A stretch of 64,000 bases of DNA from assembly GCA_945875635.1 (NCBI GenBank), contig CAMCLD010000004.1, positions 58,976-122,975 of the forward strand. Direction: 5' to 3'. Position 1 is the first letter of the stretch; each line of letters starts with the position of its first letter. Under the pieces are notes generated by a model. The model made no database searches. It was not told where the DNA came from and was given only the letters and a program-made list of their open reading frames with translations. Source of the DNA: an uncultured Prevotella sp. Its GTDB lineage: Bacteria; Bacteroidota; Bacteroidia; Bacteroidales; Bacteroidaceae. The translations under genes were made by a program, and so were the position numbers. Shown in pieces: positions 1 through 8,629 of the stretch.

Positions 1-2
1 CT

Positions 3-1139
3 TCACAGTACAAGAACGACCCAAGTCATGGGAGGTTTGACATTCCACATGCAGTAATATACCTTAGTTATGATTTTGGCAAAGGCTGGACCATGGGTAC
101 AGAGATTGAGTTTGAACATACGGGTACAGGCAGTGCCGTAGAACAGGAATACGAGGAAGCTGGTGAGTGGGAACAGGAAGTTGAAAAAGGAGGTGAGGTT
201 GAGCTGGAACAGTTCTGGATACAAAAGTCATTTGGTAAAGCCTTCAACATTAAAGCTGGACACATAGTAGTACCCGTAGGACTCAACAATGCGCATCATG
301 AGCCATTGAATTTCTTCACAGTATATCGTCCTGAAGGAGAAAACACCATACTCCCATCGACATGGCACGATACAGGAATAAGCATCTGGGGAAAATCTGG
401 TGATTTCAGATACGAGGCACTTGTGGTGGCTGGTCTTGACGCTTTCAACTTCAGCAGAGACGGATGGATTCATGATGGTGCAGGTTCAGCTTTTGAATTT
501 AAAGTGGCGAACAAATACGGATTTGCAGCAAGGCTTGACAATTACTCCATTCCTGGACTTAGACTTGGTATTAGTGGCTATTACGGCAATTCCATGCACA
601 ACACATACCCACACGACCTTGAGGGTGAGACAATTACTGGAGAGAAGAAGACCTATGACAACATAAAAGGAACTGTAGCCATAGGGTCGTTTGACTTTAC
701 ATTCAAGAGATTTAACTGGATTGTACGCGGTCAGGCTGATTATGGTTATGTAGGTGAGGCTGCTGTCATAAATGACATTAAACGCACGAGAGCAAAGGTC
801 AGCAATGCCCCATACAGCAGCCTTCCCGTTGGTAAAAACGCAGTCGCAATAGGAATTGAAGGAGGATACAACATCTTCTCTCAGTTTCACAAACTAAGAG
901 AAGACAACCAGAAGATGTATGTATTTGGCAGATTTGAATACTATGATTCGTACATACCCGCCCCAGAACAGGCAAAATATGAATTCACTTCAAAAAAGAA
1001 CCTTTCTTTCGGACTTAATTATTATCCTTTACCACAGATAGTTGTAAAGGCTGACTACACGCATAGATTTCTCAAAAGTCAATATAATGATGAACCAAGT
1101 CTAAACATCGGAATAGCATACGAGGGCTTTTTCCTTTGA
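3..1139 (+). CDS. outer-membrane porin-like beta-barrel protein (5' partial)
   Basis: The reading frame is open from the left edge, so the gene begins upstream; the first internal ATG at 93 is not the start. The visible part, about 378 codons, is made of alternating polar/hydrophobic strands rich in Tyr, Phe and Gly (for example FDIPHAVIYLSYDFG and NLSFGLNYYPLP) and ends in FFL, the aromatic C-terminus typical of outer-membrane barrels. An acidic Glu-rich stretch lies near codons 40-65. The family is probably a phosphate-selective-porin-like or uncharacterised Bacteroidetes porin, judged by overall character rather than a diagnostic motif. It is followed 109 nt later by an imelysin lipoprotein and then a di-heme protein, which suggests it is the outer-membrane channel of that module. 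The substrate is unknown. Confidence 0.75.
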   Translation, partial: SQYKNDPSHGRFDIPHAVIYLSYDFGKGWTMGTEIEFEHTGTGSAVEQEYEEAGEWEQEVEKGGEVELEQFWIQKSFGKAFNIKAGHIVVPVGLNNAHHEPLNFFTVYRPEGENTILPSTWHDTGISIWGKSGDFRYEALVVAGLDAFNFSRDGWIHDGAGSAFEFKVANKYGFAARLDNYSIPGLRLGISGYYGNSMHNTYPHDLEGETITGEKKTYDNIKGTVAIGSFDFTFKRFNWIVRGQADYGYVGEAAVINDIKRTRAKVSNAPYSSLPVGKNAVAIGIEGGYNIFSQFHKLREDNQKMYVFGRFEYYDSYIPAPEQAKYEFTSKKNLSFGLNYYPLPQIVVKADYTHRFLKSQYNDEPSLNIGIAYEGFFL

Positions 1140-1248
1140 TTCAAATAAGTCATTAGACTTGCCAACATGGCTATTTACATGTCAAACTTGTCAACTGACA
1201 GCATATCTAAGTCCAGCGAAACTATAAACAAATAAAATTATCACAACA

Positions 1249-2493
1249 ATGAAAAAACATTTTTACATCACAATGCTTGGAGTGTCAGCTGCTACATTCA
1301 CCATGGGAATAACATCTTGCAGCAGCGATGACGACAACTATGAAGGGGGAGAAACCACTGAACAGGTAGAGTCTATTAGGGACATAACATCCCAATATCT
1401 CAACAGTGTAGTATATCCCACATATACGAGCTTGGCAAACGAGACAAGCGACCTATACGAATATCTCGACAATGCAAAAGCTGCACTACGCGACGGCACG
1501 CTGACGCAATCGGATATAGACAGAATATGCACATCGTTCCTTAATGCAAGGTCATATTGGGAAAAAACCGAGGCTTTCCTTTACGGACCTGCCACGACCT
1601 TCGGCATAGACCCACACATTGACACATGGCCTTTGGACTTGAATGGTCTTGCTGTCTCACTAAGCAACAAACAGCAAATACAGATGCTCGATGATGGAGA
1701 TAATGGTATATCATATGCCGGAGCAAAGCTTGGACAGGAACTCCTTGGCTTCCATGGAATAGAGTTCATCATCTTCCGCAATGGCAGCAATCGAACATTA
1801 AGCTCGCTTAAAGGAGTGGAAGACGACCCTGCATTTACAGGCAAGAATGTAACAGGGGAAGAAGAGCTTGTTTATGCTACTGCCGTGGCAGGTGACTTGC
1901 GTGACAGATGCTTCCAGCTTGAGGTGGCATGGAGAGGAGAAAGTGCATCACAATCACATCTTGACAGGGTTGAGGAGTGTGAGCTGGAAACACAGATTGG
2001 CACTTCTTATTATGGTGACAACATGCTTGGTGCCACTAAGGCTGGAAGTACTTTCGCTACATGGCAGGAAGTTCTCATCACAATATTCGAGTCTGGATGC
2101 TCCAACATTGCCAACGAGGTGGCAAACACAAAGATGGGCAACGCCTATACAGGAGAAGACCCTAACTACATTGAGTCTCCTTACAGCAAGAAATCGTTTG
2201 TTGACTTCTACGACAACATCATCAGCATTAGAAACTCTCTGTATGGTGGTCTTGACCTTGGCACTCCACATGAGCATTCTGCAATGACATTACTGAAAGA
2301 GATGAATCCTGATTTGGCAACCAAGATTGAAAGTTCACTGAACAGTTCACTTGATGCACTTAAAGAATGCCAGAAAGGAACAGCTTTCGTTGATGCTCCA
2401 CAGTCACCGAAAGTAAAAGTTGCAATGGATGCCATCAACGAGCTTGATGCCAATCTGAAGGCTGCCGCTCAATGGTCGGCAGGATTAAGATAG
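1249..2493 (+). CDS. imelysin family (M75-like) lipoprotein
   Basis: A 414-residue exported lipoprotein. The signal peptide ends in GITSC, giving lipid attachment at Cys24, followed by an acidic SSDDD linker. The mature part matches the imelysin/M75 fold: helical, with the family's GxHxxE signature seen as GFHGIE at residues 167-172 (His169, Glu172). Imelysin and EfeO-type proteins are periplasmic or envelope proteins linked to iron uptake; the catalytic peptidase role once proposed is doubtful. The gene sits between a porin and a di-heme c-type lipoprotein on the same strand, an arrangement consistent with a periplasmic metal or heme relay. The start is the only ATG giving a complete lipoprotein signal. 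Family assignment is firm; the ligand is inferred. Confidence 0.9.
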   Translation: MKKHFYITMLGVSAATFTMGITSCSSDDDNYEGGETTEQVESIRDITSQYLNSVVYPTYTSLANETSDLYEYLDNAKAALRDGTLTQSDIDRICTSFLNARSYWEKTEAFLYGPATTFGIDPHIDTWPLDLNGLAVSLSNKQQIQMLDDGDNGISYAGAKLGQELLGFHGIEFIIFRNGSNRTLSSLKGVEDDPAFTGKNVTGEEELVYATAVAGDLRDRCFQLEVAWRGESASQSHLDRVEECELETQIGTSYYGDNMLGATKAGSTFATWQEVLITIFESGCSNIANEVANTKMGNAYTGEDPNYIESPYSKKSFVDFYDNIISIRNSLYGGLDLGTPHEHSAMTLLKEMNPDLATKIESSLNSSLDALKECQKGTAFVDAPQSPKVKVAMDAINELDANLKAAAQWSAGLR

Positions 2494-2552
2494 AAAGAAG
2501 GCCCCAAGGTCGTAAGGTCTTTGAAGATTGAGGAACATTCAACTTTCAACCT

Positions 2553-2578
2553 CCCCCTCCCCAGTGAGGGGCTGGGGG
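2553..2578. repeat. G/C-rich intergenic hairpin repeat
   Basis: In the 166-nt gap between the imelysin and di-heme genes, a C-run (CCCCCTCCCC, 2553-2562) faces a G-run (GGGGCTGGGGG, 2568-2578) across a 5-nt loop. Flanks on both sides carry similar CAACTTTCAA-CCTC text. There is no T-tract, so it is not a classical terminator. It looks like a dispersed palindromic intergenic repeat or an intra-operon mRNA hairpin. Confidence 0.6.
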
Positions 2579-2659
2579 TTGACCTCAACTTTCAAAACCT
2601 CAGAACCTGAAACCTCAAAACCATATTTATATAATAATAATGTAATAATATCGTTTTAT

Positions 2660-4354
2660 ATGAGAGCAATAAACAACAAAGGATTGGCAATGTCTCTCTT
2701 CGGAGCACTATCATTAATGTCGGTGGCATCATGCAGCGACAGCAATGACACTGCTGAGGTGACAATACCAGATACGGAATACGATGGGACATACGTTGGA
2801 AGAGCTACCGGCAATTTCCTTGCAGAGGAATGGTATCCAGGTGGATTGCTTGGAACGACTGACAATGTGTCTGCCGGATGCTATGAAGACGAGACACCTG
2901 CAGTCACACAGATGGGACTAACAGAAGCATTCAATCTTGGTGAGACATTCTTTGAGAGAAATTTCAATACCAATACTCCACCATTCAACGGACTTGGTCC
3001 CGCAGCTGTAAGAAAGTCATGCCTTGACTGCCATCCAGGCTATGGTCATGGCAAAAGGGTGGACAAATACACTGCCTCATGGGGCAATGGTTATCTACTC
3101 GTAGTTTATCACCCTGTTGATGGTGCCAACAGCAACGACGGACCTTATGCTTCCGAAGTTACTGGTATGCCGCAGACTATTGCCACATCACCCTTCCTTC
3201 CACCTATAGACGAGAGCCAGATAGAGTTGGACTGGAAGAATGTGACGGCTATGGAAAGTGGACTTCCCATGAAATTTCCTGACGGAGAGAGCTTCTCGCT
3301 CATATACCCTGAGCTGAACATACCTCTCAGTGCATTCAATACCGACCCTGTGCCACAAAACCTTGCGTTCCGTCTCGAAAGTACAATAGGCATTATGGGA
3401 ACAGGATTGCTCGATGCCATTCCTGACGACTCCATAAAGGAGCAATACCGGAGAGAGGCAGCCATGGGAGCGAGTCTCAATCCCAGCATGTGGGACAAGG
3501 ACGCAGACGACTGGGCAGCGACAGCCATGTACACAGCCAATGGTGTGAACAGAATAAAGAAATTCACATACGCTCTTACACGTGGTTCTTTGCAGGATGG
3601 TGCCGGAGCCAACGCTATATGGAACATTACTAACGTCTCACGCTCTGACAGACCATATCTGTACACTACTGAAGCCTGGGCAAAGAAAATGAGCCAGACA
3701 CCGGAAGTAATAGAAGCCATCAAGGCAAACCCATCATCTCCTTATTATGCAGATGGTACTGACGAGGGGATAGCAGAGGCAGTGAGAGGACTACTTTCTC
3801 CCACTACAAACCAGTTTGACAACCCATGGCATAACTTCACACCTGAGATGAGTGACAACAGTTTCTACAGCTTCATGGTATGGCATAGGGGACTTGCCAT
3901 TCCGAGAGCGAGAAATCTCAATGACACCATAGTGCAGAGAGGCAAGGAGGTGTTTAACCAGATAGGATGTGCCTCATGTCACAGACCGAAATGGCAAACA
4001 ACGACAGATGATTTCTGGGAGCCGGAGATTATACGTTCCAGAAACCTCAAGCTGCCAAGATATGCAAACCAAACAATATATCCATATACGGACATGGTGC
4101 AGCATAGGCTGTTCATGATAAACGACATACATGGCTCATGGTGCCGTACAACACCATTGTGGGGAAGAGGACTGAGCATGATAAACACAGGCGCAGAGGA
4201 CAGGTTGCATGATTGCAGAGCACGCAACGAGATAGAGGCTATCATGTGGCATGCATACAGCAAACAGTCTGAGGCTTATTTCAGCGCAGAGAAGTTTTAC
4301 TATCTGCCTAAGTCTGACCGTGATGCGGTGGTGAAGTTCTTGAGGTCAATATAG
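2660..4354 (+). CDS. di-heme c-type cytochrome lipoprotein (thiol oxidoreductase / COG3488-like)
   Basis: The frame is open from 2528, but the ATG at 2660 is preferred because it gives a lipoprotein signal with the lipobox SVASC (Cys25). The upstream codons run through the intergenic hairpin. The 564-residue product has two c-type heme motifs, CLDCH at residues 121-125 and CASCH at 437-441, spaced as in the di-heme oxidoreductase family related to COG3488 and the MauG/cytochrome c peroxidases. Heme is attached outside the cytoplasm, and the next gene encodes the synthase that does this. Imelysin genes are known to co-occur with this family, and here both sit with a porin. It probably performs redox chemistry at the envelope (metal or heme oxidation, or peroxide reduction); the substrate is not readable from sequence. 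Confidence 0.85.
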   Translation: MRAINNKGLAMSLFGALSLMSVASCSDSNDTAEVTIPDTEYDGTYVGRATGNFLAEEWYPGGLLGTTDNVSAGCYEDETPAVTQMGLTEAFNLGETFFERNFNTNTPPFNGLGPAAVRKSCLDCHPGYGHGKRVDKYTASWGNGYLLVVYHPVDGANSNDGPYASEVTGMPQTIATSPFLPPIDESQIELDWKNVTAMESGLPMKFPDGESFSLIYPELNIPLSAFNTDPVPQNLAFRLESTIGIMGTGLLDAIPDDSIKEQYRREAAMGASLNPSMWDKDADDWAATAMYTANGVNRIKKFTYALTRGSLQDGAGANAIWNITNVSRSDRPYLYTTEAWAKKMSQTPEVIEAIKANPSSPYYADGTDEGIAEAVRGLLSPTTNQFDNPWHNFTPEMSDNSFYSFMVWHRGLAIPRARNLNDTIVQRGKEVFNQIGCASCHRPKWQTTTDDFWEPEIIRSRNLKLPRYANQTIYPYTDMVQHRLFMINDIHGSWCRTTPLWGRGLSMINTGAEDRLHDCRARNEIEAIMWHAYSKQSEAYFSAEKFYYLPKSDRDAVVKFLRSI

Positions 4355-4401
4355 AGGAAACAACTTGTTTATTCGTCAACAAAGGTGATTAATATATAAT
4401 A

Positions 4402-6654
4402 ATGACAAAAGGAATTCTTTGCACATTTTACATTATAATTGTTGCCGCACTGGCTTCAGCTACTCTGCTGGAGCACAGTGCCGGTACTGTTCATGCCCAT
4501 ACATGGATATATGGCTCATGGTGGTTCACGCTGTCATGGGCTTTACTCGTCATTTTCTCTGCATGCTGGATGTTCAAAAGAAGGATAAAAGAGTCCTCCA
4601 CCTTATTGCTGCATCTGTCGTTTATGGTTATTCTGACAGGAGCTGCCATAACGCATTTCACTTCAAGCAAGGGATTGTTGCATGTCAGAAAAGGGGAGAC
4701 AAAAGACTCATTCCTCGTAACATCCATCACTGGCACAGAAATGGGTCATGCCAAACTTCCATTTTCCATAAAACTTAAGGACTTTCATGTGGAATACTAT
4801 AAGGGTACTTCTTCCCCGGCAGACTATGTCTCTGACATTGTAGTCTATAATGGAAGTGAACAGGAAACGGCAACGGTGTCGATGAACAATATTTATGTAC
4901 GCAAAGGTTACCGACTTTGTCAGAACTCTTTTGATGACGACATGAACGGAACAACGCTGAGTGTCAACAGCGACCCATGGGGAATACCCGTGTCATATTG
5001 TGGTTACGCACTGCTTGTCATTTCCATGTCGTTGATGCTTATGCGAAAGAATGGTCCATACAGAAAGGTGCTTCGTATGGCACAAAAAGCATTTGGGAAC
5101 GCAAGGGTTATAACTATTCTCCTTGTCGGTGGATGCTTCACTTCTTCCATTGCACAAACTACCATTCCAGCAGATGTTGCAAAGGACATGGGCAGCCTGC
5201 ATATCAGCCATAACGGAAGGGTATGTACGGTTGAAACTTTCGCTACGGACTTTGTGAGGAAGATTCATGGAAGGAGCAGCTATAATGGACTTTCTGCCGT
5301 ACAAGTAATGGCTGGATTTATATTCTGGGGAGACGAATGGTGCATGGAACCTATACTGAGAATTAAAGGAGGCGATGTAAGGGACAGGTTTGACATTGAC
5401 GGATATTGCCCTGTCAACTTCTTCATCAATCCTGATGTAGGAGGATACATACTCGGTCCCTATCTTGTGGAACACTATAACGGCAATCATGACAGTTTCC
5501 ACAAACAGGTATTCGACATTGACTCGAAACTACAAATTGTGTTTGAGTTAAGGAAAGGCACATCCTTGTTGATGTTCCCCCATGTGGCAGACCACAACAC
5601 ACTCTGGCTGTCACCTACCGAGAAGATGCCAGGAGGAATATCATCCATCGATTCCATCTTTATATCAGATGCCTTCAGCCTTTTGTACCAGTGTTGCAAA
5701 GAGAAAGACTTCAGAAAGTTCAAGGCTATAACGGAAGACATCAGAAGTTACCAGACAAGGAACGGTGGAGTAACACTTCCTTCAAAGGATGTTGACATGG
5801 CGGAACATATTCTCAATACGATTCCGTTCACGACGATATTGTTTATGGCAAACCTCACGCTTGGACTATTATCGGTCATTATGCTTATACTGAAAATCAC
5901 GGCAAAGGCATTATATACCATTCGCTTGTGTATGAGAGCTATTCCATACGCCATGTGTGCTTCATGCTTATTGCTCACAGCCGGATTAGTGACGCGGTGG
6001 ATTGCTTGTGGCTATGTGCCAATGGCAAATGGCTACGAAACCATGCTGTTCACAGCTTGGATTATACAAGTATTGTCGCTACTGACATACCGGCATTTCC
6101 CAATAATGATCACTTTCGGGTTTATTCTTTCAGGACTTTTCCTGCTTGTGAGCCACATAAACCAGATGGATCCACAGATAGGACAGCTTATGCCTGTGCT
6201 CAATTCTCCATTGCTGAGCATACATGTGAGTATCATAATGATTGCCTACGCATTGTTGTCACTTTCTTTCATCTGCAGTCTGACTGCCATCGCTATATAT
6301 ATAATAATGTATAGAAAGAAAAAAGAGCATTCTCATGGCACTGTTATGATACATTCCTTGAGAATACTCTCACTCGTTCTCCTTTATCCCTCACTTGCCT
6401 TCCTTGGGACTGGTATTTTCATAGGTGCTGTATGGGCTAATGTAAGCTGGGGTGAATATTGGAGCTGGGATCCTAAAGAGACATGGGCGTTGATAACATT
6501 CATGACTTATGGGGTTGCAGTCCACAACAAATCCCTTCCCTTCCTCGCACACCCCATGAAATACCATGTTTATATGACCATGGCTTTCTTTACTCTGCTC
6601 ATGACATATTTTGGTGTCAACTATCTGTTAGGAGGAATGCACAGCTACGCATAA
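4402..6654 (+). CDS. ccsBA: fused ResB/CcsA cytochrome c synthase (System II, CcsBA)
   Basis: A 750-residue polytopic membrane protein. The N-terminal third (about 1-225) has the ResB/CcsB pattern of membrane helices framing an extracytoplasmic domain. A second soluble segment follows (about 235-470), then a CcsA-type multi-helix core with the heme-handling WWD signature WGEYWSWDPKE starting at Trp683 and flanking histidines (for example in SIHVSII and HPMKYHV). CcsBA enzymes export heme and ligate it to CXXCH proteins. The gene starts 47 nt after the di-heme lipoprotein, the only CXXCH gene nearby, so it is probably translated from the same transcript and serves that substrate. A bidirectional terminator lies 98 nt downstream. 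System II assignment is firm; exclusive dedication to the neighbour is inference. Confidence 0.9.
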   Translation: MTKGILCTFYIIIVAALASATLLEHSAGTVHAHTWIYGSWWFTLSWALLVIFSACWMFKRRIKESSTLLLHLSFMVILTGAAITHFTSSKGLLHVRKGETKDSFLVTSITGTEMGHAKLPFSIKLKDFHVEYYKGTSSPADYVSDIVVYNGSEQETATVSMNNIYVRKGYRLCQNSFDDDMNGTTLSVNSDPWGIPVSYCGYALLVISMSLMLMRKNGPYRKVLRMAQKAFGNARVITILLVGGCFTSSIAQTTIPADVAKDMGSLHISHNGRVCTVETFATDFVRKIHGRSSYNGLSAVQVMAGFIFWGDEWCMEPILRIKGGDVRDRFDIDGYCPVNFFINPDVGGYILGPYLVEHYNGNHDSFHKQVFDIDSKLQIVFELRKGTSLLMFPHVADHNTLWLSPTEKMPGGISSIDSIFISDAFSLLYQCCKEKDFRKFKAITEDIRSYQTRNGGVTLPSKDVDMAEHILNTIPFTTILFMANLTLGLLSVIMLILKITAKALYTIRLCMRAIPYAMCASCLLLTAGLVTRWIACGYVPMANGYETMLFTAWIIQVLSLLTYRHFPIMITFGFILSGLFLLVSHINQMDPQIGQLMPVLNSPLLSIHVSIIMIAYALLSLSFICSLTAIAIYIIMYRKKKEHSHGTVMIHSLRILSLVLLYPSLAFLGTGIFIGAVWANVSWGEYWSWDPKETWALITFMTYGVAVHNKSLPFLAHPMKYHVYMTMAFFTLLMTYFGVNYLLGGMHSYA

Positions 6655-6657
6655 TCC

Positions 6658-6711
6658 AAGTTTCGCAATTTAAAAACTTGCTCAAAGTTAACAAGTTGAC
6701 AAGTTAGCAAG
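6658..6711. repeat. AACTTG/GACAAGTT dispersed intergenic repeat, copy 1
   Basis: Just after the ccsBA stop, a stretch opens with AGTTTCGCAA, continues with ACTTGCTCAAAGTT, and repeats AACAAGTTGACAAGTTAGCAAG. A close copy follows the M13 peptidase gene (38530-38613), and looser copies lie near 1165-1200 and 16425-16450. It is non-coding, A+T-rich and located at gene 3' ends. Confidence 0.6.
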
Positions 6712-6751
6712 TTTACAGACAGCATGTCAGAGACATGCGACATTTGAATTT

Positions 6752-6793
6752 AAAAAAATATGTGCCGATAATGAATACCGGCACACATTTTTT
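6752..6793. terminator. bidirectional rho-independent terminator
   Basis: TGTGCCG (6761-6767) and CGGCACA (6779-6785) form a stem with an 11-nt loop, preceded by an A-run and followed by a T-run. It lies between the convergent ccsBA gene and the minus-strand secreted Ig-like protein gene and can serve both. Confidence 0.85.
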
Positions 6794-6811
6794 TATGATT
6801 GTTTGTCTGAA

Positions 6812-8206
6812 TTACTTGTTGAGATACTTTTTGCCATTCTGTATTACAACGCCCTTGTAGTCTTTTCCTACACGCTGTCCGGCAAGGTTGAAGATTGGTG
6901 CATTAGCATCGTTGCGCTCAACAACTGTTGTTACATTCTTGATGGCATCAGAAACCTTAGCATAGAGCATTGGAAGCACTGCATTGTCCTGTGCTGAGTC
7001 ATAAACACCGAATGTGGTGTGTGTGCCCTCACCGTACTGCATGAAATATCCATTCATGGAAATCTTGAATGTTCCGTCGGTCTGTGGCTCAACAGTCCAA
7101 ACATATCCGTTATTTGTTTCAGAAACATTGAAGGATTTGTATGTTCCAGACTGATACAAATATCTTCCGTAGCTGTCCTGTATGGTATAGCCACCATCAA
7201 CTGCTGTGAATGTAAACTCATCATTGTAGTTCTTGTCAACCTCTATCTCATCAACAGTACCTGTAACAGAACCTGTAGATAAATATCCATAGGTTTTTGT
7301 CTCACTCAATGGATAAGCGTAATATGTCTTGTCGTCGCGCTGGGCTACCAACAGGAAGTTGTCAGATGATACGGCTGTAGCCTTCTTGTATGTGTTGACC
7401 TCATAAACCTTTATCTGGCATGTAGCTGTACCTGCATAATACTCGCTGTTCTCTTCAGAAGTAGCCTTGATATTAGCTGTTCCAAGCTCGCCAGCCAGTG
7501 TAATGACACCATTAGCATCAACAGTGGCAACAGCCTCGTTGTCAGAAGTGAATTTGACATCAGCAGTTGTAGCCTTGGTAAATGTAGGAGCTGTAAAAGC
7601 TTCGCCAACTTTCAAAGATATGTTTGAAGGAGAGAACTCGAGTCCTGCATTCAGCTTAGTATCAGATGCCTCGCCACTCCAATCAATTGTAATAGACTCC
7701 GTGTAAAGGGCACCTTTTTGTGAACGGAACCCAACGTATGGATAATTTCCCTCAAGATTAACAGATGCCGTTTGTGTCGTCGCATTAGCGTCATACACTA
7801 CAGAACCTATCTTCTTGCCCTTTGTGTCATCGGAATAGAGGTCAGACACTGCTGCGTATGGTTCGTTCTTACCATAAATGTCTATTGTTCTTCCGTTAGC
7901 ACTGGAAATGGTTCCGTCATTAAACCATACAACAGTTACTGTCTTTGCAACGCCACCTGAAGTAGTTGTTACGACTCCAGAGGTCGACTTATCTGAACGC
8001 AATTGGAAACATTTACCTTTATTTGATGCCGCATTAAGTGTATAGCGGGCAGTTGAGGCTAATTTAACATTACTCAATTCCTGATAATCTGTTTTTGAAC
8101 CGTCAAGCAAATTCTTGGTAAACGAGTCAGAAACGACTTGGGCTGTCACTGAACCACTGACAAGTGCCATCAGACCGACTAATGAATAACGTAGAAACTT
8201 TTTCAT
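6812..8206 (-). CDS. secreted Ig-like (BIG2) domain protein with sorting-type C-terminus
   Basis: A 464-residue exported protein: signal peptide MKKFLRYSLVGLMALVSGS cleaved after VTA before Gln. A beta-rich N-terminal region follows (about 25-185), then a bacterial Ig-like BIG2 domain (about 188-270, with the usual VGE..T and NGVITLAG..G pattern). A second beta domain runs to about 425. The tail (IFNLAGQRVGKDYKGVVIQNG, then KKYLNK) is the short C-terminal module often seen on secreted Prevotella proteins and resembles type IX-type sorting tails. No catalytic motif was recognised. The gene is monocistronic, with a matching promoter 43-77 nt upstream and a terminator downstream. Probably a surface or extracellular binding protein. 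Confidence 0.75.
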   Translation of the reverse strand: MKKFLRYSLVGLMALVSGSVTAQVVSDSFTKNLLDGSKTDYQELSNVKLASTARYTLNAASNKGKCFQLRSDKSTSGVVTTTSGGVAKTVTVVWFNDGTISSANGRTIDIYGKNEPYAAVSDLYSDDTKGKKIGSVVYDANATTQTASVNLEGNYPYVGFRSQKGALYTESITIDWSGEASDTKLNAGLEFSPSNISLKVGEAFTAPTFTKATTADVKFTSDNEAVATVDANGVITLAGELGTANIKATSEENSEYYAGTATCQIKVYEVNTYKKATAVSSDNFLLVAQRDDKTYYAYPLSETKTYGYLSTGSVTGTVDEIEVDKNYNDEFTFTAVDGGYTIQDSYGRYLYQSGTYKSFNVSETNNGYVWTVEPQTDGTFKISMNGYFMQYGEGTHTTFGVYDSAQDNAVLPMLYAKVSDAIKNVTTVVERNDANAPIFNLAGQRVGKDYKGVVIQNGKKYLNK

Positions 8207-8248
8207 GATTGTAAAATTTAAAAGTTAATGTATTAATTAAATGTGGTG

Positions 8249-8283
8249 CAAATTTAATCATTAAATATAATGCATCCAACAAA
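8249..8283 (-). promoter_or_regulatory. promoter of the Ig-like secreted protein gene
   Basis: Read on the minus strand, TAAATTTG (8249-8256) matches the Bacteroidetes -7 box, with a TTTG (8280-8283) 23 nt upstream. It lies 43 nt before the start codon. Confidence 0.6.
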
Positions 8284-8378
8284 TCAATGTTAAAAATGTG
8301 TTACTATTGCATATCTGAGGAAAAATAGAATCATAATAACGTATAAATAGATGGATTTATCTAATAGAAATGGTCAAA

Positions 8379-8458
8379 CAATATAATAGAAAGATTCAGT
8401 AAATAGGTTTCATTGGCGCAATATAATAGAAAGATTCAGGTAAATAGGTTTCATTGGC
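8379..8458. repeat. direct repeat, two copies of about 39-40 bp
   Basis: The stretch beginning CAATATAATAGAAAGATTCA and ending ATAGGTTTCATTGGC occurs at 8379-8417 and again at 8419-8458, with one inserted base. The end GGTTTCATTG is found inverted at 8550-8559 (CAATGAAACC), so the block is bounded by inverted copies. Confidence 0.8.
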
Positions 8459-8483
8459 AGATTATATCGTTTGCGTTGCCAAT

Positions 8484-8543
8484 AAGGTTAATAACCTTTC
8501 AGCCGATAGGTTATTAACCTTTCAGTCGATAGGTTATTAACCT
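8484..8543. repeat. three tandem palindromes, 23-bp period
   Basis: AGGTTAATAACCT (8485-8497), AGGTTATTAACCT (8508-8520) and AGGTTATTAACCT (8531-8543) are separated by TTCAGYCGAT, giving an exact 23-bp period. The array sits between the prfC stop and the promoter of the minus-strand secreted protein. It is not coding. Confidence 0.85.
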
Positions 8544-8629
8544 TATCAACAATGAAACCATATTCACCAAGATATCATATCCATTACTATAGGCAATGCA
8601 ACAATTATGCTGCTTCATTGAAAACATAA

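Noticed and set aside
2528..2659. Longer N-terminus for the di-heme lipoprotein
   Set aside because: Those codons run through the C/G-rich hairpin and repeat text, and only the ATG at 2660 produces a lipoprotein signal.
3145..3723. 192-codon minus-strand ORF
   Set aside because: It lies fully inside the di-heme lipoprotein gene and has no recognisable protein character.
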